64,000 nt of DNA from JAXMAR01 sp046350295 (GTDB lineage: Bacteria > Planctomycetota > Planctomycetia > Gemmatales > Gemmataceae). The stretch lies in contig JAXMAR010000008.1 of NCBI GenBank assembly GCA_046350295.1, positions 1-64,000 on the forward strand, in the 5' to 3' direction. Both the position numbers and the translations under genes were made by a program. Within the stretch, counting starts at the first letter, position 1. The number at the start of each line of letters is the position of its first letter. This document shows positions 34,701-42,569 of this stretch, one piece after another. The notes beneath the pieces are model-generated. The model worked only from the letters and a program-made list of their open reading frames with translations, made no database searches and was not told where the DNA came from.

Positions 34701-36476
34701 GTGACGCGACCGTTCGACGCCGCCCGGCCGTCGATCACGCTCCTTGCCGGACTCCTGGCTCTGGGCGTCATCCTGTCGCTGGCGCGCGCCATCCTGATCC
34801 CGATCGCCCTGGCGATCCTGCTCGCCTTCACGCTCTCGCCGGCCGTGGTCGCCTTGCAGCGGCGCGGCGTCTGGCGCACGCCGGCGGTGCTTCTGGTGGC
34901 AGGGGCCGCGCTCGTCCTGGTCGGCGGCGCCGTCGTCGCGCTCAGCTTCCAGCTCCACACGCTCGCCGGGAACCTGCCCGAGCACAAGGAAAACATCCTG
35001 CGCAAGCTGCGCGAGCTCTTCGGGCACGGCCCCGGCGTCCTCGAGCGCCTCAGCCACCTCTTCGAAGAGATCAGCGCCGGCATCCAGCCGCCGACCGCCG
35101 CCGCGATCCCCGTCACCGTCACCGCCTCCCACAAGAGCGCCCTGGAGGCGCTGCGTGAGACAACCGGCTCGCTGGTCGGCTGGGTCGGCAGCGTCAGCCT
35201 CGTCATCGGCCTCACGCTCGCCATGCTCTTCAAGCGCGAAGACCTGCGCAACCGGCTCATCCGCCTCGCCGGCCACGGCGAGCTGACCAGCACCACCCGC
35301 GCCCTCGACGAGGCCACGCGCCGCATCAGCGGCTACCTCCAGATCCAGCTCGCCGTCAATGCTTCCTTCGGCTTCGTCTTCGGCCTCGGGATGGCGATCC
35401 TCGGCGTCCCCTACCCCTTGCTGTGGGGCTTTCTCGCTTTCGTCGTGCGCTTCGTGCCCTTGATCGGCACCTGGCTGGCCGCCCTCTTTCCCCTGGTCAT
35501 CAGCTTTGCCACCTCCGCAGCCTGGTTCCAGCCGCTCGCCGTTGTCGCTTTCGCGTTGATCCTGGGGCTCCTGGTCAACAACATCGTCGAGCCGCTCCTC
35601 ATCAGCCGCTCCACCGGCGTCTCGCCGGTCGGCCTCGTCGTCGCGGCGGCCTTCTGGACCTGGCTCTGGGGGATCACCGGCCTGGTGCTGTCGACGCCGA
35701 TCACCGTCTGCCTCGCCGTGCTGGGCCGGTTCGTGCCGCCGCTCGAGTTCCTCGACGTCCTGTTCGGGACCGACCCCGCGCTGGACCCGCGGGACGGCTA
35801 TTACCAGCGGCTCCTGGCTCACGACGAGGTTGAGGCGGGCGAGATCCTCGCCGCCTATCTCAAGGAGCACAGCCCGGCCGAGCTGTGCGACCTGGTCCTG
35901 CTGCCGGCGCTGGTGCGCGCCAAGGAGGAGGCCAACCTGGGCCGGCTCAGCGCCGAGGAGCTGAACCATATCCTGGCGGCGACGGCCGAGCTGACGGACG
36001 ATCTCGACGGGCGCCGCGAAGAAGCACGGTCCTCCGGAAATCCGGCCTGTACCGTGATCGGCTATCCCGCCAAGGACGCCGTCGACGAAATGGGGCTGGC
36101 GCTTTTCCAGAAAGTGTGGGACGGCGCTCCGTTGCAGGCGCTGAGCATCAAGAACGTCGCGGCCGAGCTGATCGAAGCGGTCCGGCACGAGAACAGCACG
36201 GCCGTGCTCATCGCCGCGCTGCACCCGGGCGGCCTGGCCAAGATCCGTTATCTCGCCAAGCGCTTGCGCGCGGCGTTTCCGAGGCTGCGCCTGCACGTCG
36301 GCTACTGGGGCTTGCCGCTCACCGACAGCAAGCTTCAGCAGCAGCTTGCCGCCCTCGGTGTCGACGAGGTGGCCACGACCATGAGCGAGGCGCTCCGGCA
36401 GCTCGACGCCTTCGTGCGGGTGGCGCCTCACCTGGCGCCGGTTCTCGCCAACGGGGCGCCGGCCGGCGCGCAATAG
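34701..36476 (+). CDS. AI-2E/PerM family transporter with long C-terminal soluble extension
   Basis: GTG 34701 is preferred: AGGAGA sits 5-10 bases before it and the protein then begins VTRPFDAARPSITLLAGLLA, ahead of the first membrane span. Residues ~10-350 carry the PerM/AI-2E pattern: two N-terminal spans, a large loop, and then spans with GMAILGVPYPLLWGFLAFVV, RFVPLIGTWLAALFPLVISF and LLVNNIVEPLLISRSTGVSP. The last ~230 residues are soluble and alpha/beta (TVIGYPAKDAVDEMGLALFQ, STAVLIAALHPGGLAKIRYL), resembling a B12-binding-like fold. Family members export diverse small molecules or act as Na+/H+ antiporters; substrate unknown. A strong terminator follows. Confidence 0.86.
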   Translation: MTRPFDAARPSITLLAGLLALGVILSLARAILIPIALAILLAFTLSPAVVALQRRGVWRTPAVLLVAGAALVLVGGAVVALSFQLHTLAGNLPEHKENILRKLRELFGHGPGVLERLSHLFEEISAGIQPPTAAAIPVTVTASHKSALEALRETTGSLVGWVGSVSLVIGLTLAMLFKREDLRNRLIRLAGHGELTSTTRALDEATRRISGYLQIQLAVNASFGFVFGLGMAILGVPYPLLWGFLAFVVRFVPLIGTWLAALFPLVISFATSAAWFQPLAVVAFALILGLLVNNIVEPLLISRSTGVSPVGLVVAAAFWTWLWGITGLVLSTPITVCLAVLGRFVPPLEFLDVLFGTDPALDPRDGYYQRLLAHDEVEAGEILAAYLKEHSPAELCDLVLLPALVRAKEEANLGRLSAEELNHILAATAELTDDLDGRREEARSSGNPACTVIGYPAKDAVDEMGLALFQKVWDGAPLQALSIKNVAAELIEAVRHENSTAVLIAALHPGGLAKIRYLAKRLRAAFPRLRLHVGYWGLPLTDSKLQQQLAALGVDEVATTMSEALRQLDAFVRVAPHLAPVLANGAPAGAQ

Positions 36477-36507
36477 AAAGGCCCGGCGTCGCGCGCCGGG
36501 CCTTTGT
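36477..36507. terminator. Bidirectional terminator between convergent genes
   Basis: A 12-bp stem AAAGGCCCGGCG / CGCCGGGCCTTT (36477-36488, 36494-36505) has a 5-base loop. The AAA/TTT ends allow action on both strands. It lies between the AI-2E-type gene and the minus-strand exported protein gene. Confidence 0.88.
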
Positions 36508-36536
36508 GGGTTTGTCTCCTTCGTCTTTTTGCAATC

Positions 36537-36938
36537 TCAGAATCCCGGAGGCGGCGGGAGCGCTGGACTGAGCGTCGACGGGAGCGTTCCGGGAACCACG
36601 CCCACCGGCGCCGTCGGCAGGACCGGCGTCCCCACAAGCGGCGTCCCGACGATCGGGGTCGGCGTCAGCGGCACGAAGGCGACGCCGTTGAAGGCGAAGT
36701 AGTAGGGCTGGCCAGGGAAATAGTACAGGTAGAGCCGGCGGTTGACGTCGTAGAAGCGGTAGCAGTCGCGGCTGTACCAGCGGCCCCAGGCCCACGGGGA
36801 ACCGACGCCGATGCGGAGGCTGATGGCGGGCCGGTGGTGATGATGGTACACCGGGTGCAGATCGACGTGAGCGGCCGAGGCCATGCTGGGGGCGGCGGCC
36901 AATCCACCGAAGGCGACGAGGGCGAATAAGGTACGCAT
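36537..36938 (-). CDS. Small exported His/Tyr/Pro-rich protein
   Basis: ATG 36938 with AAGGAGATG before it; 133 residues. The signal peptide MRTLFALVAFGGLAAAPSMA is followed by a HVDLHPVYHHHHRPAISLRI segment, a Trp/Tyr-rich middle (WAWGRWYSRDCYRFYDVNRR) and a Pro/Thr/Val-rich tail with a repeated VGTP motif. No family recognised. The His cluster could bind metal. It is isolated and bounded by the terminator downstream. Confidence 0.68.
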   Translation of the reverse strand: MRTLFALVAFGGLAAAPSMASAAHVDLHPVYHHHHRPAISLRIGVGSPWAWGRWYSRDCYRFYDVNRRLYLYYFPGQPYYFAFNGVAFVPLTPTPIVGTPLVGTPVLPTAPVGVVPGTLPSTLSPALPPPPGF

Positions 36939-37031
36939 GACATCTCCTTGTTTTCTCTGTTCTCGCGAGTCGTGCTCGCTTTCCATGAGAACGCGCCAGC
37001 TGACCGGACTTGCGCGCCGCGGCGCGCACTG

Positions 37032-37057
37032 GGCGAGCCGGGCGGCGTAAGCCCCCG
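37032..37057 (+). repeat. Dispersed 26-bp element (GAGCCGGGCGGCGTAAGC core)
   Basis: The same 26 bases occur on the minus strand at 59648-59673, inside the P-type ATPase gene. Here the copy is intergenic. Confidence 0.8.
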
Positions 37058-37145
37058 GAGTTTTTCGCCGCGCCAGAAGTTGCCGAAAATGCCGGCGATA
37101 ATGGGTTTAATGGCGTCCGTTTACTGCGTCACCGCGCGAGGACCC

Positions 37146-38126
37146 ATGCCCCCCTGGATCGAACGACCGGCGCTCGACTTCGATCTCGACGCCGACTGGG
37201 ACACAATCACATTGCCGGCCGGGGCGATCGCCTCCGCGCGCCGCCTGCTGGACGCCATTCTCGGCGAGATACCATCTTCCGCCCGTTTCCTGGCTTACCT
37301 GGTCCGCCTGCGCACCTGGGGCCGATTTCAGAAAGAGCTGGGCGCCATGGCGCGCCGCGCCGGAACCGACTGGCGCGACATCATGCTCGCCAACCTCTCC
37401 TACGACCTCGTGCTCGGCCGGCTCGGCTGCTCCACCCTGGCGCTCGCCACGCGCGACGGCCCGGTCCTCGCTCGCAACATGGACTGGTGGCCCGAGGACC
37501 TGCTCGCCCGGGCCAGCTATCTCCTCCGCTACCGACAGCAGGGCCGACCCCGCTTCGCCAGCGCCGCCTGGCCCGGCGGCGTCGGCGTTGTCACCGGTAT
37601 GTCCGAGCGCGGCTTTGCCCTCGCCCTCAACGCCGCCATCAGTCCCGAAGGCGTGGCGCGGACCGGTTATCCCATGCTGCTGTTTCTGCGCACCGTCCTC
37701 GAAGACGCACGCGACTTCGACCACGCGCTGAAGATGTGCGTCCACCAGCGCCTCACCGCCCCCGGCCTCATCACCCTGGTGGGCCACGCCAACGACCAGC
37801 GCGTCGTCGTCGAGCGGACGCCGAAGCGCAGCGCCCTGCGCGGGCCGGATGCGCCGGGCGCCCCGCTGATCGCCACCAATCATTTTCGCGTTCTTTTCCC
37901 ACCTTCGGACGGACAGGGACTGGAACTCAACGAGACGACCTGCGGCCGCTTCGACTTCCTGTGCCGGCGCCTGGGAGATGACACGGGCCACCGTGCGTTG
38001 GCGGACGAGGAACTGCTCTACACGCTTTCCGAGCCGGACGTCATCCAGTCGATCACCGCCCAGCACGTCCTCATCCGCCCGGCCGAGGCGAAGATGCGTC
38101 TCTTCGTGCCGCGACGGTTGCTTTGA
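37146..38126 (+). CDS. Acid-ceramidase/NAAA-like Ntn amidohydrolase
   Basis: ATG 37146 (MPPWIERPALDFDLDADWDT) matches the usual start of bacterial relatives and has GAGGA just upstream; earlier in-frame ATGs add Arg-rich sequence only. About 326 residues. The predicted nucleophile is C95 in LGCSTLALATRDGPVLARNM followed by DWW, the Cys-Thr/Ser...RNMDW signature of acid ceramidase and NAAA-type linear-amide hydrolases, where the Cys becomes N-terminal after autocleavage. ATNHFRVLF and HANDQRVVVERT fit other conserved blocks. Probable substrate is an N-acyl amide; no signal peptide is evident. Confidence 0.78.
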   Translation: MPPWIERPALDFDLDADWDTITLPAGAIASARRLLDAILGEIPSSARFLAYLVRLRTWGRFQKELGAMARRAGTDWRDIMLANLSYDLVLGRLGCSTLALATRDGPVLARNMDWWPEDLLARASYLLRYRQQGRPRFASAAWPGGVGVVTGMSERGFALALNAAISPEGVARTGYPMLLFLRTVLEDARDFDHALKMCVHQRLTAPGLITLVGHANDQRVVVERTPKRSALRGPDAPGAPLIATNHFRVLFPPSDGQGLELNETTCGRFDFLCRRLGDDTGHRALADEELLYTLSEPDVIQSITAQHVLIRPAEAKMRLFVPRRLL

Positions 38127-38134
38127 TCGAGCCG

Positions 38135-39223
38135 CTATTCCTCCAGCCGGAACACGCGGTGGTTCAGGCTGTCCACGATGTACAACACTTCCCGCTCACC
38201 CTCGCGGTGTACCGTCACCCCGTGCGGCTCATCCAGGGGTGTCTTGAGCGCGTCGCCGCCGTCGCCGGAGGGGCCCTTCTTGCCCGTGCCGGCGATCAGC
38301 TCGATCTTCCCCTTGCCGGGGATGTAACGCAGGATGCGGTGGTTGGCCGTATCGGCGATGATGACGTTGTCATCCTTGTCGACGCACAGGTGCTTGGGCC
38401 CGTTGAGCTGCGCCTTCTTCACTTCGCCGCCGCCCAGGCCGAGCCCGGCTTTGCCCGTGCCGACAACCGTGCGCAGCTTGCCGCTCGGATCGACGGCGCG
38501 GAGCACGTGCCCGGAGCGCTCGAGGATATAGAGGTTCCCCTTGCGGTCGACGCAGGCGCCGCGCGGATCGACCAGCGGCGACGTGCGGGCGTCGGCCCAT
38601 TCCTCCGGCGCTCCTTTTTTCCCGTTGCCGGCCACGGTGTCGACCGTCCCGCTCTTGAGGTCGATGGCGCGGATGCGGCGGTTGCGGATGTCGGTGGCGT
38701 AGAGCTTGGTCCCGTCGAAGTTGCGCGTCAGGCAGATGAGCTCGTCGAACTCGGCTTTTGCCGCGGGGCCGCCGTCGCCCGAGAAGCCTTTCTTCCCGGT
38801 CCCCGCGAGCGCGTCGATTTGCCCGGTCTTGAGATCGAGCAGGCGGACGCGGTTGTTCCAGGTATCGGCGAGGTAGAGGACTTCGCCTGTTCCATCCGGC
38901 CGGGGCGCGACGAGCAGCGTATGCATGCCGTTGAAGGTCGCCATGCGGGCCGGGCCGCCGTCGCCACTGCTGCCCTTCTTGCCCGTGCCGGCGAGGATCG
39001 TGAGCATGCCCTTGGGGTCGACGCGCAGGACGCGTTCGCCGGTCATCTCGCAGATGTAGAGGTTGCCGGCCTTGTCGAAGTCGCAACCGAACGGCGAAGT
39101 GAGCTTGGCGCTGGTCGCTGCGCAGTTTTCCGTTTCGGTCCCGCCGCCGGCGACGCGGACGAGTCGACCGGCGTGAGCGGTGGTGGCGACGAGAAATACC
39201 AGAAGGCAGCCGCGGACGAACAT
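38135..39223 (-). CDS. Exported NHL-repeat beta-propeller protein
   Basis: ATG 39223 with GAGAGGAA upstream; 362 residues. Signal peptide MFVRGCLLVFLVATTAHA. The mature protein is a run of NHL-type blades with repeated GTGKKGxSGDGGPA loops and strand pairs such as LTSPFGCDFDKAGNLYICEM, VLYLADTWNNRVRLLDLKTG and NVIIADTANHRILRYIPGKG. About six blades are visible. Planctomycetes carry many such exported propellers; the function may be binding or structural. It converges with the Ntn hydrolase gene, with a gap of only 8 bases. Confidence 0.88.
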   Translation of the reverse strand: MFVRGCLLVFLVATTAHAGRLVRVAGGGTETENCAATSAKLTSPFGCDFDKAGNLYICEMTGERVLRVDPKGMLTILAGTGKKGSSGDGGPARMATFNGMHTLLVAPRPDGTGEVLYLADTWNNRVRLLDLKTGQIDALAGTGKKGFSGDGGPAAKAEFDELICLTRNFDGTKLYATDIRNRRIRAIDLKSGTVDTVAGNGKKGAPEEWADARTSPLVDPRGACVDRKGNLYILERSGHVLRAVDPSGKLRTVVGTGKAGLGLGGGEVKKAQLNGPKHLCVDKDDNVIIADTANHRILRYIPGKGKIELIAGTGKKGPSGDGGDALKTPLDEPHGVTVHREGEREVLYIVDSLNHRVFRLEE

Positions 39224-39326
39224 GGTTTTTCCTCTCAAGACGCGGTGACGGCTGCAATCGTTATAGGCTCGGCGCCGAACCCGGCAGCGCGGCTCGACCG
39301 CGACCGCGCCGAGTCGTCCATTTTCC

Positions 39327-39414
39327 GCCGCGGATGAACACGGATGAACGCGGATCAAGACAAGAGAGAAAACCCTCCTGTTCCGATCCGCGTTCATTCG
39401 TGTTCATCCGCGGC
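39327..39414. repeat. 30-bp inverted repeat (CGCGGATGAACACGGATGAA type)
   Basis: Arms 39327-39356 and 39385-39414 are complementary with one mismatch (39398), with a 28-base spacer. It has the same character as palindromic intergenic elements seen in many bacteria. It lies between divergent genes. Confidence 0.9.
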
Positions 39415-39518
39415 GAAACGGCTCTTTTCGCTTGCATTTCATCCCGCCCTCGCCCAATCTCTTCTTGTCCCACCCAAGGCGCTTGACGCCGACTCATCCG
39501 AACCAGCCGAGGCCGCTC

Positions 39519-42500
39519 ATGCCGCGTTTCCTGACGCTTTCCCTCTTTTTGTTTCTCCCGGCCTTCGCCGCCGCGCAGCTGGAGGACTTCTCCAAAGCGG
39601 CCCAGGCATTCCGACGGGAGCGGGCAGTCGTGCCCATCAACGACAAGACCGTCATCGCCGAGGCCGAGGAGTTCAAGGTCCTCTCCCCCGGCTGGCAGGC
39701 CAGGCCCTTCGGCACGAACTACTACGCCGCCACCTTCGCCAACGCCTTCCTCAGCCGCCGCGCCTACCTCGGCGCTCCGGAGCAGTGCGAGACGACCGAG
39801 GCGACCATCGAGGTCGAGATTCCGAAAGCGGGCAAGTATCTCGCCCTGGTTCGCTATGAGGCCGCTTACCGCTTCGAGACGCAGTTCACGCTCACCGTCG
39901 AGCAGGCCGGCGCCAAGAAACTCGAGCGTCTCTACGGCGCCCGCGACAACCTCCGCATCTGGGCCTTTCGCGAGGCGCTGAAGAAGGAAGTCGCCTGGTC
40001 CTGGGGCGCCGGCGAAAACGTCGTCTGGGAGGGGCACGACGCTTTCGTCGATCTTCAGCCCGGCGTCGCCCGGCTCACGCTCAAAGCCGGCAAGCAACCC
40101 GGCGACGGCGCCCGCCGCAACGTCGACCTCGTCATGCTCACCAGCGACCTCGAGCAGGTGAAGATGCGCATCGACAAGGAGAATTATCTTCCCCTCGACG
40201 GCATGCTCACCCAGGCCGGCGACGTCTGGCTCAAGGTCCACAACCACAAGGACTCCGCCGATCTCAAGCTCACCGTCGGCAACGGCACGGAGCACTCGCC
40301 ATACTGGGTCCACATCCGCGACTGGAAACCCCTCACGCTCGATCTCAGGCCCGGCGCCTCCTCCGACTGGAACGACGTCGGCCGGCTCCTCGACACGCTC
40401 AGCGACGGCCAGTGGACGATCCAGGCCGCGGGGAAAGGGAAGCTCCGCTTCGACCTCGAGTTCAACCTGAAAGACGCGAGCGGCAAGATGGTCCCGCTCG
40501 CCCGCTTCACCGATCGCTCCGGCCCGGTCACGCTTGCCTACGACGCCGGCACGCGCTACAGCCGCCGGCTCCGCCTCCAGGACGACATCCTCTACGACCT
40601 CGTCGACTACTTGAAGAAGCGCCCCGTCAAGGGCAAGCCGCTGGAGCAGACGCTGATCTACGGCGGCACATTCCCGGCCAAGCCCGGCGACCCGAAGTAC
40701 ACCGCCGCCCTCACCGAGTTCCTCCATCTCATGGGGGGCACGGCGATCGGCCCCGACACGCCCGAGGACGCGACCGGCGGCAAGCTGCCGCGCGGCTACA
40801 TCGATGTCCGCTCAATCCCGACCCCCAAGCTCGAAGAGTACTGCAAGAAGCTCCAGGCCGACAAGAAAGCGGAGGCCATCGCCGTCGTCAGCCTCGGCGA
40901 CGAGATCGGCCTGGGCCGGCCCGGCCCCAAGGCGAACCCCGCGTTCCGCGACTGGCTCAAGGGCAAAGGCCTCAAGCCGGCCGACGTCGACCCGGCCGCG
41001 AAGGACTGGGCCGCAGTCTCCCTCAATCAAGACCCGAAGATCGCCGCCAGGAACCCGACCCTCTTCTACTACTCGCAGATCTTCGCCTACCGCTTCGGCA
41101 TCGACGAGCTGCGCCAGCGCACCGACATCCTGAAAAAGCACCTCCCCAACGCCGGCATCGGCGCCAACTTCTCGCCCCACCACGGCGCCATGTACCTGGG
41201 CCCGACGCACCACTGGATCAGCGTCTTCCGCGAAGGCGGCATGACGATGCCCTGGGGCGAGGACTACGTCTTCCAGGTCCCCGTCGGCAGCCAGCAGATG
41301 AACTTCATCATGGTCGACATGTTCCGGGCCGCCATCCGGAACAAGCCGGGCGCCAAGATCCACTACTACGTGATGCCGCACGTGCCCAACAACACCGTCG
41401 AGAGCTGGCGCCGTCAGTTCTACGGCGACCTGGCCCACGGCGTGAAGGTCTTCAACCTCTTCGAGTTCCGCCCGGTGCAGTTCGCCTACACCGAGAACCA
41501 CTGCACCTCGCCGCCGATGTACCAGGAGGTCCGCAAGAGCCTGCACGAGTTGGGGACGTTCGAGGACATCGTTCAATCCGGCGCCGTCCTGGGTGGCGAC
41601 ACCGCCATCTGGGCCAGCGAGACCGGCGACGTCTGGGACAACCACAAGCCCCCCTTCGAGTCCGGCATCCGCACGCTCTACGTCATGCTGCGCCAGCTGG
41701 GCCGGCAGGTCGACTTCGCCGTCGAAGGGGACGATCTCACGACGTACAAGCTGCTCGTCCTCTGCGACCAGAACGTGAGCCGGGCCGCGTCGAAGGCGAT
41801 CGCCGACTACGTCCGCGGCGGCGGGACGGTCCTCGCCACCGCCGGCGCCGGCATGTTCGACGAGTTCAACAGGCCCAACGACATCCTGCGCGGCTTGCTC
41901 GGCGTCGCCGACACCAAGCTCGTCGTCGATCCGACCGTGAAGTTCGAGAAGCAGGATTTGCCCTTCGCGAGGCCGCTAACCGATGTCTCCTGGATGGCGG
42001 GCGGCGACCTGCGCAAGACGCCACTGTTCGGCGCTCACGACGCCGTCAAGCCGACCGGGACCGCCAAGGTGGACTGGCGCATCGGCGCCGGCGGTCCGGG
42101 ACTGATCACCCGCGCGGAAGGCAAGGGCAAGACGATCTACTGCGCCTTCCTCCCGGGCCTGAGCTACTTCCACCGCGCGCTGCCGCGCCGCCCCTTCGAC
42201 CGCGGCGCCACCAACGACTCCTTCACGCACTTCATCCCGACCGAGTTTGACGCCGCACTCTCCGCAGCCCTCGACGCCTTGCTGCCGCGCGTCGCCAACG
42301 CCGTGACCCTGTCCGACCCGCTCGTCGAGCACACGATCATCGCCGCCAAGGACGGCACGGCCATTCCCCTCGTCAACTGGAGCAAGGGCCCCATCAAGGG
42401 CCTGCGCGTCGTCATCCCCAACGCCCTGAAGCTGCCGACGAAAAATGTCGCCCTCGCGAGCGGGCAGCCGCTGCGCGTCGAGAAGGACGGCCCGGCCCTG

Positions 42501-42554
42501 GCGCTGATCCTCGATCTTGACGTCGCCGACGCGATCATCCTGCGGGCGAAATGA
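39519..42554 (+). CDS. Large exported protein with GH42/beta-galactosidase-like trimerisation region
   Basis: ATG 39519 begins a signal peptide (MPRFLTLSLFLFLPAFAAAQ). The 1011-residue protein has an N-terminal carbohydrate-binding-like beta region (~30-330, EAEEFKVLSPG...), and a central TIM-barrel-like part (~370-720, FYYSQIFAYRFGIDELRQRT; IHYYVMPHVPNNTVESWRRQ; VKVFNLFEFRPVQFAYTENH). A class-I-glutaminase-like/beta-galactosidase trimerisation segment follows (~760-900, LYVMLRQLGRQVDFAVEGDD, YKLLVLCDQNVSRAASKAIA, VRGGGTVLATAGAGMFDEFN). It probably binds or hydrolyses a polysaccharide; catalytic residues could not be fixed by eye. It converges, with a 15-base gap, with an exported beta-helix protein. 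Confidence 0.75.
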   Translation: MPRFLTLSLFLFLPAFAAAQLEDFSKAAQAFRRERAVVPINDKTVIAEAEEFKVLSPGWQARPFGTNYYAATFANAFLSRRAYLGAPEQCETTEATIEVEIPKAGKYLALVRYEAAYRFETQFTLTVEQAGAKKLERLYGARDNLRIWAFREALKKEVAWSWGAGENVVWEGHDAFVDLQPGVARLTLKAGKQPGDGARRNVDLVMLTSDLEQVKMRIDKENYLPLDGMLTQAGDVWLKVHNHKDSADLKLTVGNGTEHSPYWVHIRDWKPLTLDLRPGASSDWNDVGRLLDTLSDGQWTIQAAGKGKLRFDLEFNLKDASGKMVPLARFTDRSGPVTLAYDAGTRYSRRLRLQDDILYDLVDYLKKRPVKGKPLEQTLIYGGTFPAKPGDPKYTAALTEFLHLMGGTAIGPDTPEDATGGKLPRGYIDVRSIPTPKLEEYCKKLQADKKAEAIAVVSLGDEIGLGRPGPKANPAFRDWLKGKGLKPADVDPAAKDWAAVSLNQDPKIAARNPTLFYYSQIFAYRFGIDELRQRTDILKKHLPNAGIGANFSPHHGAMYLGPTHHWISVFREGGMTMPWGEDYVFQVPVGSQQMNFIMVDMFRAAIRNKPGAKIHYYVMPHVPNNTVESWRRQFYGDLAHGVKVFNLFEFRPVQFAYTENHCTSPPMYQEVRKSLHELGTFEDIVQSGAVLGGDTAIWASETGDVWDNHKPPFESGIRTLYVMLRQLGRQVDFAVEGDDLTTYKLLVLCDQNVSRAASKAIADYVRGGGTVLATAGAGMFDEFNRPNDILRGLLGVADTKLVVDPTVKFEKQDLPFARPLTDVSWMAGGDLRKTPLFGAHDAVKPTGTAKVDWRIGAGGPGLITRAEGKGKTIYCAFLPGLSYFHRALPRRPFDRGATNDSFTHFIPTEFDAALSAALDALLPRVANAVTLSDPLVEHTIIAAKDGTAIPLVNWSKGPIKGLRVVIPNALKLPTKNVALASGQPLRVEKDGPALALILDLDVADAIILRAK

Positions 42555-42569
42555 AGCCTGGCCCATGTG

